DNA from: Jatrophihabitans sp.
GTDB lineage: Bacteria; Actinomycetota; Actinomycetes; Mycobacteriales; Jatrophihabitantaceae
Reading direction: 5' to 3'
Assembly (NCBI GenBank): GCA_025966255.1
Contig: JAOPVG010000363.1
Coordinates: 1 to 7,426, forward strand
DNA length: 7,426 bases
Both the position numbers and the translations under genes were made by a program. Of this stretch, positions 1 to 6,162 are shown one piece after another. The stretch's first letter is position 1, and each line of letters begins with the position of its first letter. The notes under the pieces are model-generated. The model saw only the letters and a program-made list of their open reading frames with translations. It did no database searches and was not told where the DNA came from.

Positions 1-2396
1 TCGCCCAGCGGTGGGCGGCGAGCTCGGGGCAGCCCGACACCGTCCTGGGCGTGTCCGCCGACGGGCCGCTGCGGGTGAACCTCCTAGCTGACGGCCCGCA
101 CGCACTGGTTGCCGGGACGACTGGGTCGGGAAAGTCCGACCTCCTACAGAGCTTGGTTGCCGGCCTGGCGGTGTTGCATCCGCCGGAGGAGCTGACGTTT
201 CTGCTGGTCGACTACAAGGGTGGGGCGGCGTTCGCGGAGTGCGGGCGCTTGCCGCATACCGCCGGACTTGTCACCGACCTGGATGCGCAACTGACCCGGC
301 GCGCGCTGCGCTCGCTCGATGCCGAACTGCGTCGCCGTGAGCGGCTTCTGGCTGCCGCCGGCGCGGCTGATCTCGAAAGCTTCCGAGCTTCGGGTCGGCG
401 CGAAGCCCTGCCGCGCCTGGTGATCGTCGTGGACGAGTTCGCCACGCTGGCCGACGAGCTGCCGGAGTTCGTCCGCGGTCTGGTCGCGGTGGCCCAGCGC
501 GGTCGGTCGCTCGGCGTGCATCTGGTCCTCGCCACGCAGCGGCCGGGCAGTGCGGTCTCGGCCGAGATCCGCGCAAACACCACGCTGCGCATTGCGTTGC
601 GGGTGACGGATCCGGCGGAGTCGGCCGACATCGTCGATACGCCTGCGGCCGCGGGCATCGAGCGATCCCGGCCGGGTCGGGCCTACCTGCGCGCCGGGTC
701 CGCGCTGATGTGTTTCCAGACGGCTCGGGTGAGCGGCCGGGATTTGGTGCCGATCCGTCCTGTGGTCGAGCGCTTGGACGAGTGGCGGCGGACCCGGGCC
801 CGGCGTGATAGGCCGAGCGGCCGCGACGACCTCGTCCGCCTGGTCGACGTACTGCGCGCGGCCGCGCAATCCACCAGCCGCTCCGCCGCGCACAGTCCCT
901 GGCTCGAGCCGTTGCCGGTCCTGCTCGCCGCCACCGAGCTGCCCTGCCCTCCCGACGCGACGACCATCGCGATCGGGTTGGTCGACTGCCCCGCGGAGCA
1001 GACGCAGCCGCCACTGACCATGAATCTGACGGGCGGCAGCTCGGTCCTGGTCGTTGGCGCGCCCGGGTCCGGACGCACCGGTGCACTCGCGTCGATCGCC
1101 CTCGGCGCGGCGGCGAAGCTGGCCCCGGATCGGCTCGAGATCTACGTCGCGGACTCGGCGGGCGCGCTGACCGACGCTCTGAGCGGGTTGCCGCACCTCG
1201 CGACTGGGGCCGGCGCCGAGGACCCGTCCGTCGTGGAGCTCCTCCTCCACCGCCTCGACATGGTGGTGACGCGTCGCGTCGCCGACCCGAGGGCGGCCGG
1301 CCGCCTCAGCGCGCCTCGACTGCTGGTGCTCATCGACGCCTGGGGCTCGTTCCTCGCGACCCAGGATGACGCGGCCGCGGGGCGTTGCAGTGAGCTGCTG
1401 AGCGCTCTGTTGCGGGCCGGCGCGGCCTCCGGCCTGACGACCGTCGTGGCCGGCGGCAGATCACTGCTCGCGCCGCGGGTCGCCGCGGCGTTCGGGTCCC
1501 GGCTGCTGCTGCACCTCGCCGACCGGAACGACTATGGCCTCGCCGGGGTGGTACTGCGCGACCTGCCCACCTCGTTTCCGCCCGGTCGCGGAGTGCGGGC
1601 CAGCGATGCCGCGGAGTTCCAGCTCGCGCACGTCGGAGCCGGCCCCGGCGTGGCGGAGGCGAAGCGCGCGACCCGCGCCGTCGCCGGCCAATGGGCAGCA
1701 GGTCCCCGCTCCGACACCGCGGTACGACTGCGGCCGCTGCCCAGCCGAGTCCGGTTGCGTGAGTTGCCTCGAGACGCCGATCGCCTGTGCATCGGTCTCG
1801 CCGGCGACACCGCCGCCCCCGTGGCAATCGACCTCTTTTCGGGCGGGCGACGGTTCCTGGTCGCCGGACCGCCCAGGTCGGGTCGCTCGACCACGTTGTG
1901 CGTGCTGCTCGTTGAGGCGCATCGAACCGGCCTACGAGCTGTCGTGGCCGCCCCGGGCCGCTCGCCATTGACCACCCTGGCGCACAGTCTCGGCGCGCGG
2001 GTGATCCATCCGGAGGCCGGCAGGCCGGACGTCGGTCCCGTGCCTACCGCCCGGACCCTTCTGCTGATGGACGGCAGCGAGGCGTTCCTCGACCAGCCGG
2101 CCGGTGAGCAGCTGGCCGCCTGGGCGCGCTCCGTCGACGCCCCGCTCGCCGCGGTGGTGGCGGGTCGGTGCGACGACCTGGCCACGACCTACCGCGGGAT
2201 CGCCGCCGACGTCCGCCGCAGTCACTGCGGGCTGCTGTTGCGGCCGGGCCCGATCGACGGCGAGCTGCTCGGGGTCAGGCTCGGCCGCCGCCCGGCCGCC
2301 GGACCACCTGGGCGCGGACTGCTGATCGGCGAGTCGACGTGGGGCCCGCCGTTCGACGCCGGCGAGCCCGTCCCGGTCCAGGTGGCGACCCCATGA
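1..2396 (+). CDS. FtsK/SpoIIIE (EccC-like) three-domain ATPase, C-terminal part
   Basis: The reading frame is open to the left edge (first full codon at 3), so the true start lies upstream. The GTG at 51 is internal, because the codons before it continue the usual run into the first ATPase domain. About 797 residues are present, with three RecA/FtsK-like modules. Module 1 is canonical: Walker A GTTGSGKS (114-137), LLVDYKGG near 201-224, Walker B VIVVDEF (420-440), and GVHLVLATQRP (513-545). Module 2 has GAPGSGRT (1056-1079) and LLVLID (1320-1337). Module 3 has GPPRSGRS (1866-1889) and LLLMDG (2058-2075). Three tandem modules are the plan of EccC, the type VII secretion motor, and of FHA-linked FtsK/SpoIIIE proteins of actinobacteria. 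Only module 1 keeps the P-loop lysine and an Asp-Glu Walker B, so it is probably the hydrolysing unit, with the others binding nucleotide or substrate. No transmembrane segment is visible in this part. No WXG100 or other ecc gene is in the window, so secretion is an inference. A DNA translocase is less likely, since no FtsK gamma domain is seen. Confidence 0.88.
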   Translation, partial: AQRWAASSGQPDTVLGVSADGPLRVNLLADGPHALVAGTTGSGKSDLLQSLVAGLAVLHPPEELTFLLVDYKGGAAFAECGRLPHTAGLVTDLDAQLTRRALRSLDAELRRRERLLAAAGAADLESFRASGRREALPRLVIVVDEFATLADELPEFVRGLVAVAQRGRSLGVHLVLATQRPGSAVSAEIRANTTLRIALRVTDPAESADIVDTPAAAGIERSRPGRAYLRAGSALMCFQTARVSGRDLVPIRPVVERLDEWRRTRARRDRPSGRDDLVRLVDVLRAAAQSTSRSAAHSPWLEPLPVLLAATELPCPPDATTIAIGLVDCPAEQTQPPLTMNLTGGSSVLVVGAPGSGRTGALASIALGAAAKLAPDRLEIYVADSAGALTDALSGLPHLATGAGAEDPSVVELLLHRLDMVVTRRVADPRAAGRLSAPRLLVLIDAWGSFLATQDDAAAGRCSELLSALLRAGAASGLTTVVAGGRSLLAPRVAAAFGSRLLLHLADRNDYGLAGVVLRDLPTSFPPGRGVRASDAAEFQLAHVGAGPGVAEAKRATRAVAGQWAAGPRSDTAVRLRPLPSRVRLRELPRDADRLCIGLAGDTAAPVAIDLFSGGRRFLVAGPPRSGRSTTLCVLLVEAHRTGLRAVVAAPGRSPLTTLAHSLGARVIHPEAGRPDVGPVPTARTLLLMDGSEAFLDQPAGEQLAAWARSVDAPLAAVVAGRCDDLATTYRGIAADVRRSHCGLLLRPGPIDGELLGVRLGRRPAAGPPGRGLLIGESTWGPPFDAGEPVPVQVATP

Positions 2397-2413
2397 GTCA
2401 CACCACGATGCGT

Positions 2414-2430
2414 TGGGCCGGCCTAGCCCA
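2414..2430. terminator. possible short hairpin in the convergent gap
   Basis: The 26-bp gap between two converging genes (2397-2422) runs into an inverted repeat: TGGGC (2414-2418), a 7-nt loop, and GCCCA (2426-2430). It overlaps the pruA stop codon. The stem is only 5 bp and has no T-tract on either side, so an intrinsic bidirectional terminator is only a weak possibility. A second tiny inverted repeat, CCCA/TGGG (2427-2438), overlaps it. Confidence 0.2.
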
Positions 2431-4051
2431 TGTGTGGGTAGCGATGATCCGTCGCCGACACGAACGTCTCCTTGATCGCCCGCGGCGATACCCAGCGCAG
2501 CAGATTCCAGATCGAGCCGGCCTTGTCGTTGGTGCCCGAAGCCCGGGCGCCTCCGAACGGCTGCTGCCCGACGACGGCACCGGTCGGCTTGTCGTTGACG
2601 TAGAAGTTGCCCGCGGCGAAACGCAGCGTCTCCTCCGCGTCGGCGATCGCCGCCCGCTCGCGGGCAAACACCGCGCCGGTCAGGGCGTACGGCGAGGCGG
2701 CCTCGACCTGGGTCAGCGTCTCGTTCCACGCGTTGTCCTCGTACACGTGCACCGCGAGAATCGGCCCGAAGTACTCCTCGCGGAACATCTCGTGGGTGGG
2801 ATCGCTGCCCTCCACCACGGTAGGTCGCACGAAGTACCCCACGCTGTCGTCGGACTTCCCGCCCGCCAGCACCGTCGCCGACGGCTCGGCGTGCAGCCGG
2901 TCGAGCACGCCGCTGAGCCGGTCGAAGGCGCGTCGATCGATCACGGCACCGCCGAAGAACGCGAAGTTGGTGATGTCGCCGTAGCTCAGCGATTCCGTGA
3001 CGGCGACGAGTTCGTCGCGCACACCCGACGCCCAGAGCGAGCGTGGAATGTATGCCCGCGACGCCGCGGAGCACTTCTGGCCCTGGTACTCGAACGCGCC
3101 GCGCACCAGGCCCGTAACCAGCGCCGACGGGTCGGCGCTCGGATGCGCGACCACGAAGTCCTTCCCACCGGTCTCACCGACGAGGCGCGGATACGCGGCG
3201 TAGGAGCCCATGCCGCGACCGACCTCGCTCCACAGGTGCTGAAAGGTGCCGGTCGATCCGGTGAAGTGGATCCCGGCCAGCGCCGGGTGCGGCACGGCAG
3301 CCGCACTCACCGCCGCACCGTCGCCGGTCACCATGTTGATCACACCGGGCGGCAGACCAGCGGCCTCGAACAACGCCATCGTGTGGTGCGCGGCCAACTG
3401 CTGGGTCGGCGACGGCTTCCACACGACCACATTGCCGAGCAAGGCGGGCGCCGAGGGCAGGTTGCCGGCGATCGCCGTGAAATTGAACGGCGTGATGGCC
3501 AGGACGAACCCTTCAAGCGGGCGGTAGTCCATCCGGTTCCAGGTCAGCGGCGAGTTCCCCGGCTGCTCTTCCAGGATCTGCCGCGCGAAGTGCACGTTGT
3601 AGCGAAGGAAGTCCGCCAGCTCGCACGCCGCGTCGATCTCAGCCTGGTGCACGCTCTTGGACTGTCCGAGCATCGTGGCGCCCGTGATCCGGTCGCGCCA
3701 GGTCGTGGACAGCAGATCGGCGGCCCGCAGGAACACCGCAGCCCGCTCATCGAACGGGAGCTCACGCCACGCCGGGGCCGCCGCCAGTGCAGCACCGATC
3801 GCCGCCTCGACATCGCCGACCGTCGCCTGCGCCGTCTCGCCGAGCACGAGTTCGTGACGGTGCGGGGTCACGACGCTGATGCGCTCGCCACCGGCCATCC
3901 GCGACACCCCGCCGATGGACATCGTCAGTTCCGCGGGCCGTCCCTGCATCTCGTCGAGGGTCGCCGCCAGCCTGATCTGCTCGGCGCTGCCCGGGGCGTA
4001 CGTGTGCACCGGTTCGTTGTGCGGGAAAGGCGGGTGGGTGATGGCGTCCAT
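2423..4051 (-). CDS. pruA: L-glutamate gamma-semialdehyde (1-pyrroline-5-carboxylate) dehydrogenase
   Basis: This NAD-dependent aldehyde dehydrogenase oxidises L-glutamate gamma-semialdehyde, the hydrolysed form of pyrroline-5-carboxylate, to glutamate. It is the second step of proline catabolism and is cytosolic. The 542 residues match the length of stand-alone actinobacterial PruA (about 540). Visible ALDH landmarks are TPFNFTA with the conserved Asn at 190, WKPS with Lys 212, the Rossmann FTGST at 263-267, the general-base Glu 293 in GETGGKD, the catalytic Cys 327 in GQKCSAASR, and EEYFGP with Glu 426. The opening MDAITHPPFP...NEPVHTYAPGS and the ending DHRYPHMG are typical of PruA. The ATG at 4051 is the only plausible start, as no start codon occurs in frame between it and the upstream gene. 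No good Shine-Dalgarno precedes it. Proline dehydrogenase (pruB/putB), often adjacent, is not in the window. It lies 52 bp downstream of the DUF6912-like gene on the same strand, so read-through is possible. Confidence 0.96.
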   Translation of the reverse strand: MDAITHPPFPHNEPVHTYAPGSAEQIRLAATLDEMQGRPAELTMSIGGVSRMAGGERISVVTPHRHELVLGETAQATVGDVEAAIGAALAAAPAWRELPFDERAAVFLRAADLLSTTWRDRITGATMLGQSKSVHQAEIDAACELADFLRYNVHFARQILEEQPGNSPLTWNRMDYRPLEGFVLAITPFNFTAIAGNLPSAPALLGNVVVWKPSPTQQLAAHHTMALFEAAGLPPGVINMVTGDGAAVSAAAVPHPALAGIHFTGSTGTFQHLWSEVGRGMGSYAAYPRLVGETGGKDFVVAHPSADPSALVTGLVRGAFEYQGQKCSAASRAYIPRSLWASGVRDELVAVTESLSYGDITNFAFFGGAVIDRRAFDRLSGVLDRLHAEPSATVLAGGKSDDSVGYFVRPTVVEGSDPTHEMFREEYFGPILAVHVYEDNAWNETLTQVEAASPYALTGAVFARERAAIADAEETLRFAAGNFYVNDKPTGAVVGQQPFGGARASGTNDKAGSIWNLLRWVSPRAIKETFVSATDHRYPHMG

Positions 4052-4063
4052 CGTCTGATCGTG

Positions 4064-4085
4064 CCACGGCCGGTTCAGCCGGTGG
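4064..4085 (-). promoter_or_regulatory. possible hairpin in the pruA leader
   Basis: In the 52-bp gap before pruA, CCACGGC (4064-4070) can pair with GCC-G-GTGG (4078-4085), giving 7 bp with one bulged base and a 7-nt loop. It ends 12 nt before the pruA ATG. It has no T-tract, so an intrinsic terminator is unlikely. It might influence translation or processing between DUF6912 and pruA. Hairpins of this size are common by chance at this GC content. Confidence 0.15.
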
Positions 4086-4103
4086 ATTGCCCAGCCGCCC
4101 CTG

Positions 4104-4601
4104 TCAGAGCGTGCCTAACAGGTGCTCGATCTCCTGCGTGGCATACCACGAGAGCTCGAAGCCCTCCGCGTCGTCGACGCGTTCCTGCGACCCGACGTCA
4201 CCGAGATCGGCCGCGAGCATCGCCGCGGCCGCCACCGCGACGGTGTCCGCGGCGTCGGCGGCGTCGACGTGCACCGAGGCGACCGCAGTCAGCGGCACTG
4301 CCTCGGTGAGCTGCACCACGCCCCGGTCGAGATCGTCGCGGACGGCGACGTTCGCGTCCGGTATGTCGACGGCCACGACCACACGGCGCCGGGCTGCTGA
4401 CTCGTCGGCGTCAATGAGTCGCAGGGACGCCCGCGCGGCCTCCGACATCGCTGCGTACTCCAGCGATTCGGCGTCGTCGTCGACGTACCACTCGCGCAAC
4501 GCCGGAGTCACCGCGAACGCAGTGAGCGGGGCCGGACCCGTCGACCCGGAGTCGAGCAGCGTGCGCAGTACGCCGGTCGTGGCCGGCAGGTAGGCCCTCA
4601 C
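4104..4601 (-). CDS. DUF6912-like small acidic protein
   Basis: A 165-residue protein of unknown function that I match from memory to the actinobacterial DUF6912 family. The recognisable features are the opening MRAYLPAT, the block PLTAFAVTPALREWY (25-39), a central segment ending AARASLRL (55-62), and the C-terminal WYATQEIEHLL (152-162). It is strongly acidic: about 29 Asp/Glu against 11 Arg and no lysine. An Ala/Asp-rich stretch lies around residues 111-132. There is no signal peptide or membrane segment, so it is probably cytosolic. The start is the GTG at 4599-4601, which overlaps the stop of the upstream acyltransferase by 4 nt. No Shine-Dalgarno precedes it, so it is probably translated by coupling. 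That suggests its amount tracks the acyltransferase and that the two may act together. The family name is moderately sure; no function is known to me. Confidence 0.82.
   Translation of the reverse strand: MRAYLPATTGVLRTLLDSGSTGPAPLTAFAVTPALREWYVDDDAESLEYAAMSEAARASLRLIDADESAARRRVVVAVDIPDANVAVRDDLDRGVVQLTEAVPLTAVASVHVDAADAADTVAVAAAAMLAADLGDVGSQERVDDAEGFELSWYATQEIEHLLGTL
4598..4601 (-). other. GTGA start/stop overlap
   Basis: On the minus strand the acyltransferase TGA (4600-4598) and the DUF6912 GTG (4601-4599) share a GTGA tetranucleotide. The roughly 20 nt before the GTG show no purine-rich ribosome site. This arrangement is typical of termination-reinitiation coupling. Confidence 0.85.
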
Positions 4602-6076
4602 GATTCGTCGGCCGGGCTCGTCCGGTGACGTCGCGGAAACCTCGTACCGGTCGCCCCGCCCACCCGCAGCGAACTCTCTGCGTCGACCGCCCCGACGAGC
4701 TCGGCCAACGACTCCTCGATCAGGTCGGCGAGCACGCCGACGTCGGGCATCGCGTCGCGGTCGCCGTTGATGCCGTAGTACACCCCGCCGTCGTAGGAGG
4801 TGAGGGCGATCGACACGGCCTGGCCCTCGTCGAGCGGCAGGATCGGGAACATCTCGGTCATCCGCGCGCCGGCCGCGTACAGCGGCAGCTGCGGTCCGGG
4901 AACGTTCGTGACGACCAGGTTGAACAGCCGCCGAGTCAACCCGCTCGCGGCTCGCGCCCCGAGGGCGTGCAGCGTGGGCGGAGCGAACCCGCTCAGCGCA
5001 GCGAGACTGTCGGCGCCCACCGCCCGACCCGACGCCTTGTGGGAGGCCATGGCATAACGCAGCTGCGCAAGGCGCAGCACCGGATCAGGTTCGCCGACCG
5101 GCAGGTCGACGAGCAACGGACGAACCCGGCTCGGGAGAGCACCGCCGCCCGAGTCGGCTTGATCGGTCACGCTCACTGGCACGAGCGCGCGCACCGAGGT
5201 CGCCGGTCGCAATGGCTCGGCCCGTGACAGCAGCCAGCCGCGCAACGCGCCGGCCACCACGGCGAGCACGGCGTCGTTCACGGTGCCGCCGAAGGCGTCG
5301 CGGACCCGGCGGTAGTCCTCGAGACGGGTCCGGGCGATCGCCAATCGGCGCTGCTCGCTCAAGTCCGCCTGCAGCGGCGACGCGGGGGCCCGGCGCAGCA
5401 GCGCCTTGCCGGCGGAGGCCACCCCGCCGGCGAGTGACGTCGCCCGCAACAGCGTCGACCCGACATCGCGGGCGGCGCCGCGCGCGGTGTCGGCCAGCGC
5501 GACCGGTCGACGCACCACGCCGATCAGGGCGTCACGCACGAGATCGAGCGAGCTGGGCTCGGGACCGGGCATCCAGATCGCCTCCACGGTGCGACGCGGC
5601 GCGGGCGCGGCGTCGAGGAGCACTTGCGCGAGCTCGATGCCGTCGCGCTCGTTGACCATCGCCTCATGCGTCTTGGTCGCGATCGCAACCCGCCCGTCGG
5701 ACAGGCCCTCGACGAGGTACATCTCCCACAGCGGGCGCGATCGGTCGAGCACGCGCGACTGGATGCGGGAGCAGAACTCGAGCAATTGACCATCGGTTCC
5801 CGGGCGCGGCAACGCCGAGCGCCGCACGTGATAGGTGATGTCGAAATACGGGTCGTCCACCCACATCGGATTCGCCAGGTGACCCGGCACCATCCGCACC
5901 TTCTGTCGGTACCGCGGCGCCAGCGAGATCCGCTCCTCGATCAGTCGCACCAGCCGCTCGTAGTCGAAGCCCGACGCCGGCGGCGTGAACACGGCCAGGC
6001 CGCCGACATGCTGCGGCGCCGTGCGGCTCTCCCGGTGCAGGAAGGCGACGTCGGCCGACGACATGCGCTCCGTCAT
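4598..6076 (-). CDS. WS/DGAT-family O-acyltransferase with altered active-site motif
   Basis: The 492 residues have the full two-domain plan of wax ester synthase/diacylglycerol acyltransferases, which esterify fatty alcohols or diacylglycerol from acyl-CoA to make wax esters or triacylglycerol. The N-terminal acyltransferase domain begins MTERMSSADVAFLHRES (the usual opening) and includes RPLWEMYLVEGL (114-125) and the KTH active-site strand (135-137). The C-terminal DUF1298-type domain shows NDAVLAVVAGALRGWL (267-282), RALVPVSV (296-303) and TNVPGPQLPLY (390-400). The family motif HHxxxDG reads HEAMVNE at 137-143 (5648-5668). The first His is kept, but the second (catalytic base) is Glu, Asp is Asn and Gly is Glu. 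Activity as a classical WS/DGAT is therefore doubtful. The last ~25 residues are a polar, basic and probably disordered tail. The ATG at 6076 is chosen because a strong ribosome site sits 4 nt upstream. The second Met, at codon 5, would be too far from it. The gene overlaps the downstream DUF6912-like gene by 4 nt. Confidence 0.92.
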   Translation of the reverse strand: MTERMSSADVAFLHRESRTAPQHVGGLAVFTPPASGFDYERLVRLIEERISLAPRYRQKVRMVPGHLANPMWVDDPYFDITYHVRRSALPRPGTDGQLLEFCSRIQSRVLDRSRPLWEMYLVEGLSDGRVAIATKTHEAMVNERDGIELAQVLLDAAPAPRRTVEAIWMPGPEPSSLDLVRDALIGVVRRPVALADTARGAARDVGSTLLRATSLAGGVASAGKALLRRAPASPLQADLSEQRRLAIARTRLEDYRRVRDAFGGTVNDAVLAVVAGALRGWLLSRAEPLRPATSVRALVPVSVTDQADSGGGALPSRVRPLLVDLPVGEPDPVLRLAQLRYAMASHKASGRAVGADSLAALSGFAPPTLHALGARAASGLTRRLFNLVVTNVPGPQLPLYAAGARMTEMFPILPLDEGQAVSIALTSYDGGVYYGINGDRDAMPDVGVLADLIEESLAELVGAVDAESSLRVGGATGTRFPRRHRTSPADES

Positions 6077-6080
6077 CGCC

Positions 6081-6088
6081 CACCTCCC
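6081..6088 (-). promoter_or_regulatory. strong ribosome binding site of the WS/DGAT gene
   Basis: The minus strand reads GGGAGGTG, followed by 4 nt (GGCG) and the ATG at 6076. The GGAGG core is 6 nt from the start codon. This is the only strong Shine-Dalgarno among the gene starts visible in the window, and it fixes the first Met as the start. Confidence 0.75.
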
Positions 6089-6098
6089 GCCGGTCAGC

Positions 6099-6115
6099 CG
6101 ATCATCCGATCGTCC
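6099..6115. repeat. small inverted/tandem repeat in the WS/DGAT leader
   Basis: On the plus strand, GATCATCC (6100-6107) is followed directly by GATCGTCC (6108-6115), a tandem 8-mer with one mismatch. The same bases hold a perfect inverted repeat, CGATC-ATCC-GATCG (6099-6112). It lies 23-39 nt upstream of the acyltransferase ATG, a position suited to an operator or leader hairpin. No recognised factor matches, and it could be chance. Confidence 0.3.
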
Positions 6116-6137
6116 GCTGTGCCTAGCCCGTCATTCT

Positions 6138-6161
6138 CCCAGACCGGCGAGCGAGGTCGGG
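6138..6161 (-). terminator. weak hairpin after the CpaE-like gene
   Basis: Just past the stop of the CpaE-like gene the minus strand can form CCC-GACC (stem), a 9-nt loop, then GGTC-T-GGG: 7 bp with one bulge. The next bases are AGAATGACGG, with no T-run, so it is a poor intrinsic terminator. It may mark an mRNA 3' end or be incidental. The rest of the 86-bp gap (6077-6162) shows no convincing -35/-10 promoter. Confidence 0.2.
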
Positions 6162-6162
6162 T

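Noticed and set aside
51..53. GTG as the start of the FtsK-like gene
   Set aside because: The frame is open upstream to the edge, and the preceding residues (W...QPDTVLG) continue the conserved lead-in to the first ATPase module.
144..1250. A 368-codon minus-strand frame inside the FtsK-like gene
   Set aside because: It is antisense to conserved Walker A and B motifs, with Arg/Gln/Gly-rich translation typical of a GC shadow.
1932..3074. A 380-codon minus-strand open frame spanning the FtsK/pruA junction
   Set aside because: It is an out-of-frame shadow of pruA and antisense to the FtsK-like gene. It is Arg/Gly-rich with no domain.
4240..4275. GCGTCG-type repeat inside the DUF6912-like gene
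   Set aside because: It encodes a short Ala/Asp run (VDAADAAD) and is explained by codon bias. It is too short and irregular for a functional DNA repeat.
2168..4309. A 713-codon plus-strand open frame antisense to pruA
   Set aside because: It runs opposite a confident pruA with every ALDH motif. Its translation is Arg/Gly/Pro/His-rich low-complexity sequence with no recognisable domain. Long antisense frames are expected at ~70% GC.
5648..5668. A frameshift or sequencing error as the cause of the altered WS/DGAT motif
   Set aside because: The codons on both sides (ATKTH before, ELAQVLLD after) stay in the correct frame and align with the family, so the changes are substitutions.
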